Positions 1 to 8,689 of a DNA stretch of 64,000 nucleotides are shown here, in pieces. The position numbers and the translations under genes were made by a program. This DNA comes from Phycobacter azelaicus. Lineage in GTDB: Bacteria; Pseudomonadota; Alphaproteobacteria; Rhodobacterales; Rhodobacteraceae. The stretch spans positions 1,286,001 to 1,350,000 of the forward strand of contig NZ_WKFH01000003.1 in the NCBI RefSeq assembly GCF_014884385.1, read 5' to 3'. The notes under the pieces were generated by a model. The model was not told the DNA's origin. It did not search any database and saw only the letters and a list, made by a program, of their open reading frames with translations. Numbering within the stretch: position 1 is the stretch's first letter; every line of letters starts with the position of its first letter.

Positions 1-644
1 TCGCGCAGGATCAGATCACCGGCGGCGATATCCCATTCCCAGCTGCGTCGCAGGGTCAGCATGGCGCCTGCACGGCCATCGGCCACCTTGGCCATGCGAT
101 AGGCGAGCGAGGGGCGATAGCTGCGGTTGAAACCGGGCGGCTGGCGGCCTTTCCAGTGTTCCGGGGCAAGATTGGGCCGTGCTGTCAGCACATCGGCCTG
201 CGCAAGGTCGGTGAGGGCGCTGGTTTCGATCGCGATGCCGTTCAGAGCAGCGCCTTGCCCCAAAGCCGCCGAATACATCCGTTCGCGTTGGGGCAAATAG
301 ATGACGGCGGCGGTGATCCGCCCACCCCTAGCCACGGCAAGCGAGTGCGCCCAGGTGCGGGACCCTTCGGCAAAGGCGCGGGTGCCGTCGATGGGATCAA
401 TGATAAAAACGCTGTCTCGTGTTAGCCGGTCTGCGCTGTCCTCGGTTTCCTCGGACAGCCAGCCATAATCGGGTCGGGCGGCGGGCAGCATCTCCTCCAG
501 AAGAGCATTGACCGCCAGATCAGCCTCGGTCACGGGGCCTTGGCCATCCGGCTTGTCCCAGCGCCGCGCCTCTGGCCCGCTAAAGCGCAGGGCGATCTCA
601 CCCGCAGCCTCTGCGGCGCGGGTCAGCAGATCCAGATCCGACAT
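1..644 (-). CDS. Inositol monophosphatase family phosphatase (CysQ-like), 3' end outside window
   Basis: The reading frame starts at an ATG at 644 and runs off the left edge, so about 214 residues are visible. The metal-binding signatures of the lithium-sensitive phosphatase family are present: SEET near residues 64-67, DPIDGT near 83-88, and WDIAAGD near 205-211. Members remove phosphate from inositol-1-phosphate or from 3'(2'),5'-bisphosphate nucleotides using Mg ions in the cytoplasm. The sequence alone does not separate the two activities. The gene begins about 20 bp after the pmbA-like stop, so the two are probably co-transcribed. Only the last few dozen residues should be missing, because the final conserved metal motif is already in view. 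Confidence 0.85.
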   Translation of the reverse strand, partial: MSDLDLLTRAAEAAGEIALRFSGPEARRWDKPDGQGPVTEADLAVNALLEEMLPAARPDYGWLSEETEDSADRLTRDSVFIIDPIDGTRAFAEGSRTWAHSLAVARGGRITAAVIYLPQRERMYSAALGQGAALNGIAIETSALTDLAQADVLTARPNLAPEHWKGRQPPGFNRSYRPSLAYRMAKVADGRAGAMLTLRRSWEWDIAAGDLILR

Positions 645-663
645 GTCGCCTATCTGCAGATCC

Positions 664-2010
664 TCAGTTGCCGGCAAGCGTCATCCCCTCGACCAGCAGC
701 GATGGCACCACGCGCGACAGATAGCTGCGCGCATCATTGGCAGGCACGATCCGCATCAGCATCTCAATCAGATTACCCGCGATGGTGCATTCGTTGACCG
801 GGTAGGCGATTTCGCCGTTTTCCACCCAGAAGCCCGAGGCGCCGCGCGAATAGTCCCCGGTGTTGGGGTTGATGGTCGATCCGATCAGCGAGGTCACCAG
901 AAGGCCAGTGCCCATGCCCGCGATCAGATCGGCGCGGCTTTGATCGCCCTCGGTCAGCGCAATATTCCAGTTCGACGGTGATGGCACCGAGCCGATGCCG
1001 CGCGCGGCGTTGCCGGTGCTTTGCATGCCCAGCTTGCGGGCCGAGGCCAGATCCAGCGTCCAGCCGGTCAGCACGCCGTTCTCGATAATGGAACGGCGCC
1101 GGGTGGGCAGTCCTTCGCCATCAAAGGGGCGGGAGCCGGCGATCCGGGGGCGGTGTGGATCTTCGATCACCGACAGATGCGCGGGCAGAACCTGCTGGCC
1201 GAGAGAGTCCTTTAGCCAGGAAGAGCCACGCGCAATGGCCGCGCCATTGGCTGCCGACAACAGGTGCCCGATCAAAGAAGAGGAAATCCGCTCGTCGAAC
1301 AGGACCGGATAGCTGCCGGTCTTGGGCTTGCGCGCGCCAAGCCGGGCCACGGCGCGTTCGCCCGCGGTGCGACCTATGTCTTCGGGGCTGCGCAGATCGG
1401 TTTGATAGGTGCGGGAATCGCCATCATAGTCGCGCTCCATCCCGGTGCCGGTGCCGGATATACCTGTGCATGAGGTCGAGCGCCCGGTGCGTGTGTAGCC
1501 GCCTGCAAATCCTGTTGAGGTCGCAAGGTACACCGTGTGGCGGCCATAACCCGCTGCCGCCGACTGTACCTGAGTTACGCCCTTGATGGCCTGGCAGGCA
1601 GCCTCAGCGGCTAGCGCGTCGTCCTGCAGGGCGGCGGGGGCGGGTTCGTCAGCAGGGTCAACGAGATCCAGTGCCGCCAGATCCCAGCCCTTGGCCAGTT
1701 GCTCGGGATTGGCGAGGCCTGCGTAGGGGTCTTCCGGTGCTTCACGAGCCATCGCGACAGCGCGTTCGGCCATGGCCGCGATGGTTTCGGGGCGGCTGTC
1801 CGAGGAGGAGACCTGCGCCTGCCGTTGTCCAATGAAAACCCGCAAGCCCAGATCCGTGCCTTCCGAGCGTTCGGCATGTTCCAGCTTACCCTCGCGCACC
1901 TCAATGCTGAGCGAGGAGCCATCTGCGGCCATTGCATCGGCGGCATCGGCGCCAGCCTTGCGCGCGGCATCGATCAGGGCATGGCAGAGGGTTTCGGGAG
2001 ATTGGGTCAT
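664..2010 (-). CDS. pmbA: TldD/PmbA family protein (TldE-like subunit)
   Basis: The 448-residue product matches the usual length of PmbA/TldE. In Escherichia coli, TldD and TldE form a heterodimeric metalloprotease that processes peptides such as microcin B17 and helps degrade the CcdA antitoxin. I see no HExxxH zinc motif, which belongs to TldD, so this is the TldE-like partner. Conserved-looking family stretches include the N-terminal EVREGKLEHAERSEGTDLGL region and a Gly-rich C-terminal part (RGASGFWVENGEIAYPV). The ATG at 2010 is preferred over an in-frame TTG two codons earlier. The inositol-phosphatase family gene follows downstream. No tldD is visible here. Confidence 0.88.
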   Translation of the reverse strand: MTQSPETLCHALIDAARKAGADAADAMAADGSSLSIEVREGKLEHAERSEGTDLGLRVFIGQRQAQVSSSDSRPETIAAMAERAVAMAREAPEDPYAGLANPEQLAKGWDLAALDLVDPADEPAPAALQDDALAAEAACQAIKGVTQVQSAAAGYGRHTVYLATSTGFAGGYTRTGRSTSCTGISGTGTGMERDYDGDSRTYQTDLRSPEDIGRTAGERAVARLGARKPKTGSYPVLFDERISSSLIGHLLSAANGAAIARGSSWLKDSLGQQVLPAHLSVIEDPHRPRIAGSRPFDGEGLPTRRRSIIENGVLTGWTLDLASARKLGMQSTGNAARGIGSVPSPSNWNIALTEGDQSRADLIAGMGTGLLVTSLIGSTINPNTGDYSRGASGFWVENGEIAYPVNECTIAGNLIEMLMRIVPANDARSYLSRVVPSLLVEGMTLAGN

Positions 2011-2113
2011 GCGCAAAGGGCCATCTTGTTATTCTGAGTTGCCATAGAGCTAGCCAGAGTGACCCCCTGCCGCAAGGGCAGAGGGCAGAATGATCCACAA
2101 ATGCCAATAAAAA

Positions 2114-2135
2114 GGGACCGCTCAGGGGCGGTCCC
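2114..2135 (-). terminator. Intrinsic terminator of the DUF2125-like gene
   Basis: Perfect 8-bp inverted repeat GGGACCGC / GCGGTCCC with a 6-nt loop. Read on the minus strand it is followed by TTTTTATT (plus-strand positions 2106-2113). It lies about 27 bp past the stop codon of the 2162-3691 gene. Confidence 0.8.
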
Positions 2136-2161
2136 AAACATGCATCCTCGCGAGAGATTGG

Positions 2162-3691
2162 TTACTTCAGGCGCTGACCGTTGGCCAGGATCTTGCCATC
2201 CTCAGTGATCTCGATCTTGGAGTTCAGCGTATCCTCGCCTTCACCCGGAACCGCCAGCATGCCCATCATCATGCGCGCGCCCATTGCATCTTCATCGCTC
2301 ATCAGGCCCATCTCGATCAGCTTGTCGATCAGCGTATTTGCGCCGCTAAGGGACAGGTTTGCTTCACCTGATGGTGCAGGCATGCCGTCAAAGCTGACCA
2401 GATCTTCGTTGTTGAAGGTGAAATCGCCGGTGCCGGTCAGCTTGGCGCCTGCGGCGGAGACCAGCAGTTGCTCGATTGTGACCGCGTTCAGCTCACCCGG
2501 TGCGATGTCGCCGTCCTCGACCTGCTCCATGGCTTCGGGATCGAAGATGTCAAACAGGACCTTGCCCTTGCCTGTGAGGCTCAACACCACGCTTGCCGGA
2601 TCATGTGGCAGTGTGCCTGCTGGGTCGATCATGCCCCACAGCATTTCCGGCACGGCAAAGTCACGCAGGGAAATGCCGAGGGCAAAGTCCTGCTCTTCCT
2701 CGGACTGGGCCAGTGGCATGGTGATGTTGAAGCCCGCCTCGGCCATGCTCAGTGCGATCGGGAAAGGGATATCAGAGCCGGTGACGTTAAAGTCCATATC
2801 CTTCTGGCTGACGTCATAGGAAAGCTTGCTTGCATCCATCACCATGCCGATGTCGCCACCGCCAGAGGTGCTGTTGAAGGCAAAGTTATCGCTGCCATCC
2901 TGGATCGAAATCGCGGAGTTGCCGCTTGCATAAGAGAAGGAGGCGTCAACACCAAAACCAGAGGCCAGAAGCGCGGCCATGTCACTTGCCTTGTCAAGCT
3001 CGGTGGGCACGGTGCTGTTGCCGAGGGTTTCCACCCCAAGCATCGTTCCAACCGCTGAAACGTGATCATCACCACCCGGCTCCCGGACGTCGATGTTGTA
3101 GGTGAAAGAGGACGCGGTCCAGCTCTGCATGTAACTGCGTGCATCGGTCACAGACAAGGTTGTCTTTGCGACAAAATCAGAAAGACTTGCGCTGGCTTTG
3201 ACGGCCCCGGCCGGAATGTCCTCGCCGGTTGCCTCGATGCTGTCCAGCGTCACAGTCATCTGGCTGGTGGCATAGTCATAGGTCATGGCCGTTGGATCGC
3301 CGGAAACTGTCATCGGCGTGCCATCGTGGGCGACGGTCACGGAAACCGTGAATTTCTCGTCATCCTCGCTCGCGCGGACGGTCATCGGGAATTCTGCTGG
3401 CAGCAGAATGCTTACGGTTCCGTCGCCGTTCTCGGTGAACTTTATCTCCGGCATGCTGATCGCCGCCGTCACGTCTTCCTCATCGGGGATCGGCATCATC
3501 ATGGACAGGTCCGAAACGGTGAGGGTGCCGCCGGACTGGCTTTCGGTGGCGGTGATTTCATAGCCCGTGCCTGTCATGTAGGACTTCCAGTCCGACCAGA
3601 CGTCCTGGGCGCTCAAATCGGCCAGCGCTCCCTGCGCCGAGAAAGCAAGCATGGCAGTGGCGCCAAAGCTGCGCACAAAGAAAATGGACAT
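2162..3691 (-). CDS. Secreted or periplasmic DUF2125-like protein
   Basis: This 509-residue protein has a cleavable signal peptide: a charged start, a hydrophobic core around residues 5-20, and a likely cut after an A-L-A motif near residue 24. The mature part is acidic, rich in Thr, Ser, Gly and Asp, and has many alternating short hydrophobic stretches, as expected for a beta-rich envelope protein. The opening AQDVWSDWKSYM segment and overall length resemble the DUF2125 family of Rhodobacterales; that assignment is from memory of the family. The ATG at 3691 has a GAGAGG ribosome site and places the signal peptide at the N terminus, whereas an upstream in-frame start would bury it. Function unknown. 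A terminator follows. Confidence 0.78.
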   Translation of the reverse strand: MSIFFVRSFGATAMLAFSAQGALADLSAQDVWSDWKSYMTGTGYEITATESQSGGTLTVSDLSMMMPIPDEEDVTAAISMPEIKFTENGDGTVSILLPAEFPMTVRASEDDEKFTVSVTVAHDGTPMTVSGDPTAMTYDYATSQMTVTLDSIEATGEDIPAGAVKASASLSDFVAKTTLSVTDARSYMQSWTASSFTYNIDVREPGGDDHVSAVGTMLGVETLGNSTVPTELDKASDMAALLASGFGVDASFSYASGNSAISIQDGSDNFAFNSTSGGGDIGMVMDASKLSYDVSQKDMDFNVTGSDIPFPIALSMAEAGFNITMPLAQSEEEQDFALGISLRDFAVPEMLWGMIDPAGTLPHDPASVVLSLTGKGKVLFDIFDPEAMEQVEDGDIAPGELNAVTIEQLLVSAAGAKLTGTGDFTFNNEDLVSFDGMPAPSGEANLSLSGANTLIDKLIEMGLMSDEDAMGARMMMGMLAVPGEGEDTLNSKIEITEDGKILANGQRLK

Positions 3692-3850
3692 TGGATGAAA
3701 CCTCTCATAGCCGGCATTTTCAACCATCGTCCGATGGTGCGTCCCTGCCGTCAAGGGGGCCTGGGGCTGGACCGTTCCCCCTAGGCGGTTTACCACATAC
3801 ACAGGATTGGAACCGCCGCAGGGGTGGCCGAAGGATTTGGGAGCGAAATC

Positions 3851-4600
3851 ATGGATATGAAGGGCAAGACCGTTGTCATCACCGGGGCCAGCCGTGGCAT
3901 CGGGGCAGATGCGGCGCGGGTTTTCGCGGCGGCGGGGGCAAGCGTTGTCCTCTTGGCGCGCAGCGCTGCGGCGTTGGAGGATTTGGTAGCAGAGATCGGC
4001 GACAAGGCGCTGGCCTGTGCCTGCGACGTGGCTGATCCCGAAGCTGTTTCAGCGGCACTGAAGAAGGCGCATGATCAATTTGGCAGCCTTGATGTGCTTA
4101 TCAACAATGCAGGCGTGATCGACCCAATCGTTCGCTTGGAGGAAGCGGATCCGGCGGCCTGGGGCAAGCTGATCGACATCAACATCAAGGGTGTCTTCTA
4201 TGGCATCCGCGCGGCCCTGCCGCTGATGAAACCGGCCGGTGGCGGCACAATCATCACCGTGAGTTCCGGTGCCGCGCATAATCCGCTAGAGGCCTGGAGC
4301 GCCTATTGCACCTCCAAGGCAGGCGCGGCGATGCTGACCCGTGCGCTTCACCTTGAGGAAGGCGAGAATGGCATCCGTGCCATGGGTCTGTCTCCCGGAA
4401 CCGTCGCCACCCAGATGCAGCGTGAGATCAAGGCCAGCGGAATAAACCCGGTGAGCGAGCTCAACTGGAAAGACCACATTCCCGCCGAATGGCCGGCGCG
4501 GACGCTGCTTTGGATGTGCAGCGGCGACGCAGATGAATATGTTGGACAGGAGATCGCCCTGCGCGATGAGTCAATTCGCCGCCGGGTTGGGCTGATATGA
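3851..4600 (+). CDS. Short-chain dehydrogenase/reductase (SDR)
   Basis: A classical SDR of 249 residues. The nucleotide-binding TGASRGIG motif lies near residues 12-19, NNAG near 83-86, a catalytic Ser in VSSGA, and a YxxxK pair in YCTSK. It should transfer hydride between NAD(P)H and a carbonyl or hydroxyl substrate in the cytoplasm; the substrate is not apparent. The ATG at 3851 has GGGAG about 9 bases upstream, and the first codons lead directly into the beta strand before TGASRGIG. The stop overlaps the enoyl-CoA hydratase start in ATGA, so the two genes are translationally coupled. Confidence 0.9.
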   Translation: MDMKGKTVVITGASRGIGADAARVFAAAGASVVLLARSAAALEDLVAEIGDKALACACDVADPEAVSAALKKAHDQFGSLDVLINNAGVIDPIVRLEEADPAAWGKLIDINIKGVFYGIRAALPLMKPAGGGTIITVSSGAAHNPLEAWSAYCTSKAGAAMLTRALHLEEGENGIRAMGLSPGTVATQMQREIKASGINPVSELNWKDHIPAEWPARTLLWMCSGDADEYVGQEIALRDESIRRRVGLI

Positions 4601-5208
4601 TTGATCTGGCTATTTCAGACGACGGCCTTTGGACGGTCACGATCAACCGCCCGGAGAAGGCCAACTCCCTGACGGGGGAGATGCTGACGGAGCTAGCCGA
4701 GATTGCCGAGCGTGCGGGCGACGCCCGTGGGTTTATTCTGACAGGCACTGGAAAGGTCTTCAGCGCTGGTGCTGACCTGGATGAAGCACGGGCCGGTCTT
4801 GCAACCTCGCCGCTGTGGGAGCGGCTGTCGGCTGCCATCGCCGCGCTGCCCTGCCTGAAGATCGCTGCCCTGAACGGCACGTTGGCAGGGGGTGCCAACG
4901 GCATGGTTCTTGCCTGTGACATCCGTGTTGCGGTGCCTTCGGCGAAGTTCTTTTACCCGGTAATGAAGCTGGGCTACCTGCCGCAGCCTTCGGACCCGGC
5001 GCGCATGGTGGCGCTGATCGGTCCTGCCCGCACCAAGATGATCCTGGCCGGTGGGCAAAAGATCGAGGCCGAAGAGGCCTGCGCCTGGGGGCTGGTGGAC
5101 CGGATCGTTGAGGCTGATGATCTGATGGAGAGTGCCCGAGCTTTGCTGAGTGATGCGCTGGCCGCCCAGCCCGAAACAGCCCAGGGCATTCTGCAGATGT
5201 GCCGCTAG
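4597..5208 (+). CDS. Enoyl-CoA hydratase/isomerase family protein (short)
   Basis: The product is 203 residues, shorter than the usual 255-270 of crotonases, mainly because the C-terminal trimerisation helices are reduced. The N-terminal INRPEKANSL segment, the FSAGADLDEA substrate-binding loop near residues 55-64, and the oxyanion-hole region ALNGTLAGGANGMVLACD are present. The usual GGG is GGA here. Enzymes of this fold hydrate or isomerise acyl-CoA thioesters. Coupling to the SDR suggests sequential steps in one acyl or hydroxyacyl pathway. A repeat unit ending in a terminator-like hairpin follows. Confidence 0.85.
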   Translation: MIDLAISDDGLWTVTINRPEKANSLTGEMLTELAEIAERAGDARGFILTGTGKVFSAGADLDEARAGLATSPLWERLSAAIAALPCLKIAALNGTLAGGANGMVLACDIRVAVPSAKFFYPVMKLGYLPQPSDPARMVALIGPARTKMILAGGQKIEAEEACAWGLVDRIVEADDLMESARALLSDALAAQPETAQGILQMCR

Positions 5209-5210
5209 GA

Positions 5211-5290
5211 GGAAGGCGGCTCCCGCCCGTCCTTGGGGCATTTGCATGCCCCGCGTCCCGTTGGGCGTAGCGCCGCGCTGATGCGCGGCG
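5211..5290 (+). repeat. Structured intergenic repeat, unit A
   Basis: The unit has the frame CTCCCGCC, a variable hairpin (GGGGCAT / ATGCCCC, 5235-5252), a TTGGGCG...GCGC box and a second hairpin (CGCCGCGC-TGAT-GCGCGGCG, 5271-5290). The same layout recurs at 18161, 18352 (reversed), 21034, 31129, 49191 and 49328 (reversed) with different stem sequences. It lies directly after the enoyl-CoA hydratase gene. Confidence 0.65.
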
Positions 5291-5300
5291 TTTCCTTTTG
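5271..5300 (+). terminator. Likely terminator of the SDR/hydratase operon
   Basis: The 8-bp perfect stem CGCCGCGC / GCGCGGCG with a 4-nt TGAT loop is followed by TTTCCTTTTG. It forms the second hairpin of repeat unit A, so repeat and terminator coincide here. Confidence 0.6.
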
Positions 5301-5306
5301 CTGAGA

Positions 5307-5340
5307 GGCCCTCTGAAGGCAGGATCTGCCTCTGAGGGCC
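5307..5340. repeat. Long imperfect palindrome
   Basis: GGCCCTC at 5307 pairs with GAGGGCC at 5334, with inner AGGCA / TGCCT arms around a GATC centre, giving a nearly symmetric 34-bp hairpin between the hydratase and HNH genes. No T tract follows on either strand. Role unknown. Confidence 0.5.
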
Positions 5341-5443
5341 ATATCAAGCGTATTGGCTCCGCCATCGCTTCAAGGCCCTTTGGCCCTGCTGCGCAGGGTG
5401 GCCTTTGGCCAGCCTTGACCCGCTGCCGGTGCCACGGCGCGCC

Positions 5444-5737
5444 TTAGCGTTTGCGCCGCTTGCCGGGGACGCGGGAGGAAAAGCCGGGCGGGCGTTTCTG
5501 GATCCAGGTGATGAAACGGGCAAGACGGGGATGGCTGTGCAGCGCTTCGACGGTGGAATAGTCGCGGGCGAGTTCGGCCTCGGTCAGGGCTGCGTGGATT
5601 TCGCGGTGGCAGATGTGGTGGAGCAATACGGTCGGCCCGCCCTTGCCGCCTTTGAGTTTCGGGACGAGGTGGTGCAGGCTTTGCGGGACATCCGCAGGTA
5701 TGGGGCGTTGGCAGAGGGGGCAGATCGGATCTAACAT
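5444..5737 (-). CDS. Small HNH endonuclease family protein
   Basis: The 97-residue protein has a CPLC pair near residues 6-9, HHLVPK near 22-27, and a C-terminal HHICHREIHA segment near 39-48. Together these match the HNH nuclease beta-beta-alpha metal fold. Free-standing HNH proteins of this size nick or cut nucleic acid, but the cellular role of this subtype is unknown to me. The ATG at 5737 starts just before the first Cys pair; longer in-frame extensions are Pro/Arg-rich noise. The basic C terminus ends in KRRKR. The gene is divergent from the flavoprotein at 5806, with only 68 bp between starts. Confidence 0.75.
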   Translation of the reverse strand: MLDPICPLCQRPIPADVPQSLHHLVPKLKGGKGGPTVLLHHICHREIHAALTEAELARDYSTVEALHSHPRLARFITWIQKRPPGFSSRVPGKRRKR

Positions 5738-5805
5738 CTTGGCCTCTCGTCTTTGCGGCTTGGGTGCAATAGATGCGGCGGAAACAGGCGTAGGCAAGGG
5801 GTGAC

Positions 5806-7014
5806 ATGGGCGATCAGGTGGAACAGTGGGATGCGGTGGTGATCGGCGCCGGACCAGCGGGCTTGATGGCGGCCGAGGAGCTGGCGCGCGCCGGGTATGC
5901 CGTGCTGGTGGCGGAGGCAAAGCCTTCTGTTGCGCGCAAATTCCTGATGGCGGGAAAGTCGGGCCTGAACCTGACCAAGGATGAGCCTTTCGAGGATCTG
6001 ATCGGTCACTACGGCGCTGCGCGGGGCTGGCTGGCGCCGATGGTGCGGGCGTTTGATGCGGGTGCCGTGCAGGACTGGGCGCGCGGGCTGGGGCGCGATC
6101 TGTTCACTGGCTCCAGCGGGCGGGTGTTCCCGAAGGAAATGAAGGCCTCCCCCTTGTTGCGGGCCTGGCTTGCGCGGCTTGAGGAACTGGGCGTTATGCG
6201 GCGGACGCGTTGGCGCTGGACCGGCTGGGAGGGTGAAGACCTGACCTTTGACACCCCTGAGGGACCGGCGGCGATCCGCGCCAAGGTGACCGTCCTGGCG
6301 CTGGGCGGTGCAAGCTGGGCGCGGCTCGGCTCGGATGGGGCCTGGGCGCCGTTGCTGGCGGAGCGGGGCGTGCAACTGGCGGCCTTCAAACCGGCCAATG
6401 CCGGGCTGGTGGTGGCGTGGTCGGATCACATTGAAACGCATTTCGGCGCGCCCCTGAAAGGCATCGCGCTGCGGGCCGGGGCGCTGTCTTCGCGCGGGGA
6501 GGCGGTGATCTCTGCTCGCGGTCTTGAAGGGGGCGGAATCTACGCCATTTGTGCAGAGGTGCGGGAGGGGGTGGATCTGACCCTGGACCTGCTGCCGGAT
6601 CTGACAGTTGAAGAGGTCACGCGCCGGTTGCAGCGTCCACGCGGCAAGGCGAGCCTGTCGAACCATCTACGCAAGGTGCTGAAACTGCCGCCCGTGCAGA
6701 TCGCCATTTTGCAGGAATTCGCCCGGCCCCTGCCGCGGGACCCGGAAGAACTTGCGGCGCTGATCAAAGCGCTGCCTGTACGCCACCAGGGGCTGCGACC
6801 GATGGACGAGGCAATCTCGACCGCTGGCGGCGTCTGCCACGAGGCCTTGGATGAGGCGTTGATGCTGAAAGCTGTCCCCGGCACGTTTTGCGCCGGGGAG
6901 ATGCTGGATTGGGAGGCGCCTACCGGGGGCTACCTGCTGACTGCCTGCCTTGCCACCGGGCGCTGGGCCGGGCGGGGCGCGGTCGATTACTTGGCCAACG
7001 CCGCGGTGCGCTGA
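5806..7014 (+). CDS. NAD(P)/FAD-dependent oxidoreductase, TIGR03862-like flavoprotein
   Basis: The 402-residue protein opens with an FAD-binding VIGAGPAGLMAAEELARAG dinucleotide fold. It contains a GKSGLNLTKDEPF segment near residues 46-58 and ends with GEMLDWEAPTGGYLLTACLATG, the layout of the HI0933/BaiN-related flavoproteins and the TIGR03862 subgroup. Some relatives reduce C=C bonds, but most are uncharacterised, so no substrate is proposed. The 3' end overlaps the convergent glutathione transferase by about 28 bp. Confidence 0.85.
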   Translation: MGDQVEQWDAVVIGAGPAGLMAAEELARAGYAVLVAEAKPSVARKFLMAGKSGLNLTKDEPFEDLIGHYGAARGWLAPMVRAFDAGAVQDWARGLGRDLFTGSSGRVFPKEMKASPLLRAWLARLEELGVMRRTRWRWTGWEGEDLTFDTPEGPAAIRAKVTVLALGGASWARLGSDGAWAPLLAERGVQLAAFKPANAGLVVAWSDHIETHFGAPLKGIALRAGALSSRGEAVISARGLEGGGIYAICAEVREGVDLTLDLLPDLTVEEVTRRLQRPRGKASLSNHLRKVLKLPPVQIAILQEFARPLPRDPEELAALIKALPVRHQGLRPMDEAISTAGGVCHEALDEALMLKAVPGTFCAGEMLDWEAPTGGYLLTACLATGRWAGRGAVDYLANAAVR

Positions 7015-7577
7015 AAGGCCTCGCGGCTGCGCACCGTCTTGGAATAGTCCAGCAGGATGCGGCTTTCGACTGGGAACTTGGCGCCATAGGCCCAGTTCAG
7101 GCAGTGCACGCAGATGATATCGGCAACGGTGAAGTCTTCGCCCATCAGGTAGGGGCCGGTCAGGCGCTTCTCCAGCCGGGCGATGTTGCGCTCGAACTCC
7201 CAGCGCAGGCTGTCCTTGATTTCGGGCACACGCTGCTCTTCGGGCAGGGCAAAGCTGTGGCGGGCGGCGGTCCACAAGACCGCGTCGATCTCATCCAGGA
7301 TCTGGTGCATCACGGCGTCCTGTTTGGCGCGGGCCATGGTCCCTGCGGGGGCGGTGAGCGCGCCGTGCTTGTCGGCCAGATAGGTGATGATGGCGGTGGA
7401 ATCGGTGATCACCTCGCCATCTTCGACCAGGGCCGGAACCTTGCCCGAGGGGTTCACGGCGACGATATCCGGGCTGTGCGGGGCGGCGGTGTTCAGCTCG
7501 TAAGGCTGACCCAGTTCCTCAAGCGTCCAGATCACGCGGAAGGCGCGGGTCATCGGTTTGCCGATCACGGTGTACAT
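6987..7577 (-). CDS. Glutathione S-transferase family protein
   Basis: The 196-residue protein has an N-terminal thioredoxin-like domain (MYTVIGKPMTRAFRVIW, then NPSGKVPALVEDG and the DSTAI glutathione-contact motif) and an all-helical C-terminal domain with the GEDFTVADI capping motif. GSTs conjugate glutathione to electrophiles or perform related thiol chemistry in the cytoplasm. The ATG at 7577 is chosen because a GGGAGAG ribosome site sits 8-10 bases upstream and because the N terminus then matches the family beta strand. The gene is convergent with the flavoprotein and overlaps it slightly. Confidence 0.88.
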   Translation of the reverse strand: MYTVIGKPMTRAFRVIWTLEELGQPYELNTAAPHSPDIVAVNPSGKVPALVEDGEVITDSTAIITYLADKHGALTAPAGTMARAKQDAVMHQILDEIDAVLWTAARHSFALPEEQRVPEIKDSLRWEFERNIARLEKRLTGPYLMGEDFTVADIICVHCLNWAYGAKFPVESRILLDYSKTVRSREAFQRTAALAK

Positions 7578-7660
7578 GTGTCTCTCTCCCAAATGTGTTG
7601 GTCGCATCAGATGCGCGCGGATGTCGTAGCGTCAAGGCATAAGAATTGGGACGTTACGGC

Positions 7661-8689
7661 CTAGCGTGACCGGCCCAGCATGGCGAGGCGGATCAGGGCG
7701 CGCTCCATCAGGGCCAGCGCGGGTGCGGTCTGCCCGGCAGAGCGCAGCTGCAGGTCTGTATCGGTCAGAATGGTCAGCGCGGTCTGGAGTTTTGCCGCGC
7801 CCCAGCCCTGTGCCTGCCGCAGCACCCGGTCTCGGCGTTTGCCATAAAGCGGCGGGCGCAACCGGCCGATGCCCTGCGCAGGACCGCCCGGATCGGCGGC
7901 CACGGTGTAAAGCGTGCGGAAATGGCGGGTTGCCCCGATACAGAGCGTCACCGCATTGGTGCCTTGCGCCTGCAGCCTCCGCAATAGCGGGCCGATCTCG
8001 GCGCTACGGCCCTCGGCCACCACGTTCAGGACATCGTCCAGCGCGGCCTCGGTGGATTGCGGGGCAACGGCATCGATATCTTCCAGCGTGAGGGGGCTGG
8101 TGTCGTCATATTTATAAAGCGCGAGCTTTTCGATCATGCGGGAGAAATCACCTGGCCCGATGTCATTGGCGATGTCCGTGAGGGCCGACATGCTGTCGCC
8201 GGGCACATCTCGGATCTGCGCCTCGGACAGGATTCGTTCGATTTCGGCGCGCGAGGGCGGATCGTCGTAAATGCCGGCGGCATAGGCGTTGCGGTGGCCT
8301 TCGAACCCTTTGCGCAGTTTGGATGTGGCCTTGAGCTGACCGGCGGTGACGATGATCTGGGCATCGCCCGGCTGCCAGTCCTCCAGCGTGGTCAGAATCG
8401 CGGGGGCCGCCGCATCTGTAGCGTCCTCGACAAAGACGGCGCGGGCGCCGGGAAAGAAGCCCACCGCCTTGACCGCATCCAAAAGCTGCGCGGGATCCTT
8501 GCGCAGATCAGAGCCGGGCATGCGCGACAGGCGCATTTCTTCTTCGGCGCCGGGGCCTAGCAGTGCGGCCAAAACCTGCTGCCGTTTCAGTGCCACCCGC
8601 ATGGAATCGGCGCCATAGATCAGAAGGCCGGTCTTGTCCGGGGCGGGCTTGGCGAAATAGCCCTCTGCCTCACGTGGGGAGAGTTTCAT
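7661..8689 (-). CDS. holA: DNA polymerase III delta subunit
   Basis: The 342-residue protein has the usual length and layout of HolA: an N-terminal AAA+-like domain with LLIYGADSMRV near residues 22-32, a middle VFVEDATDAAAPAI segment, and a helical C-terminal collar domain. Delta opens the beta clamp as part of the clamp-loader complex during replication. The start overlaps the lptE stop in ATGA, giving the order leuS-lptE-holA, a common alphaproteobacterial arrangement. Confidence 0.9.
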   Translation of the reverse strand: MKLSPREAEGYFAKPAPDKTGLLIYGADSMRVALKRQQVLAALLGPGAEEEMRLSRMPGSDLRKDPAQLLDAVKAVGFFPGARAVFVEDATDAAAPAILTTLEDWQPGDAQIIVTAGQLKATSKLRKGFEGHRNAYAAGIYDDPPSRAEIERILSEAQIRDVPGDSMSALTDIANDIGPGDFSRMIEKLALYKYDDTSPLTLEDIDAVAPQSTEAALDDVLNVVAEGRSAEIGPLLRRLQAQGTNAVTLCIGATRHFRTLYTVAADPGGPAQGIGRLRPPLYGKRRDRVLRQAQGWGAAKLQTALTILTDTDLQLRSAGQTAPALALMERALIRLAMLGRSR

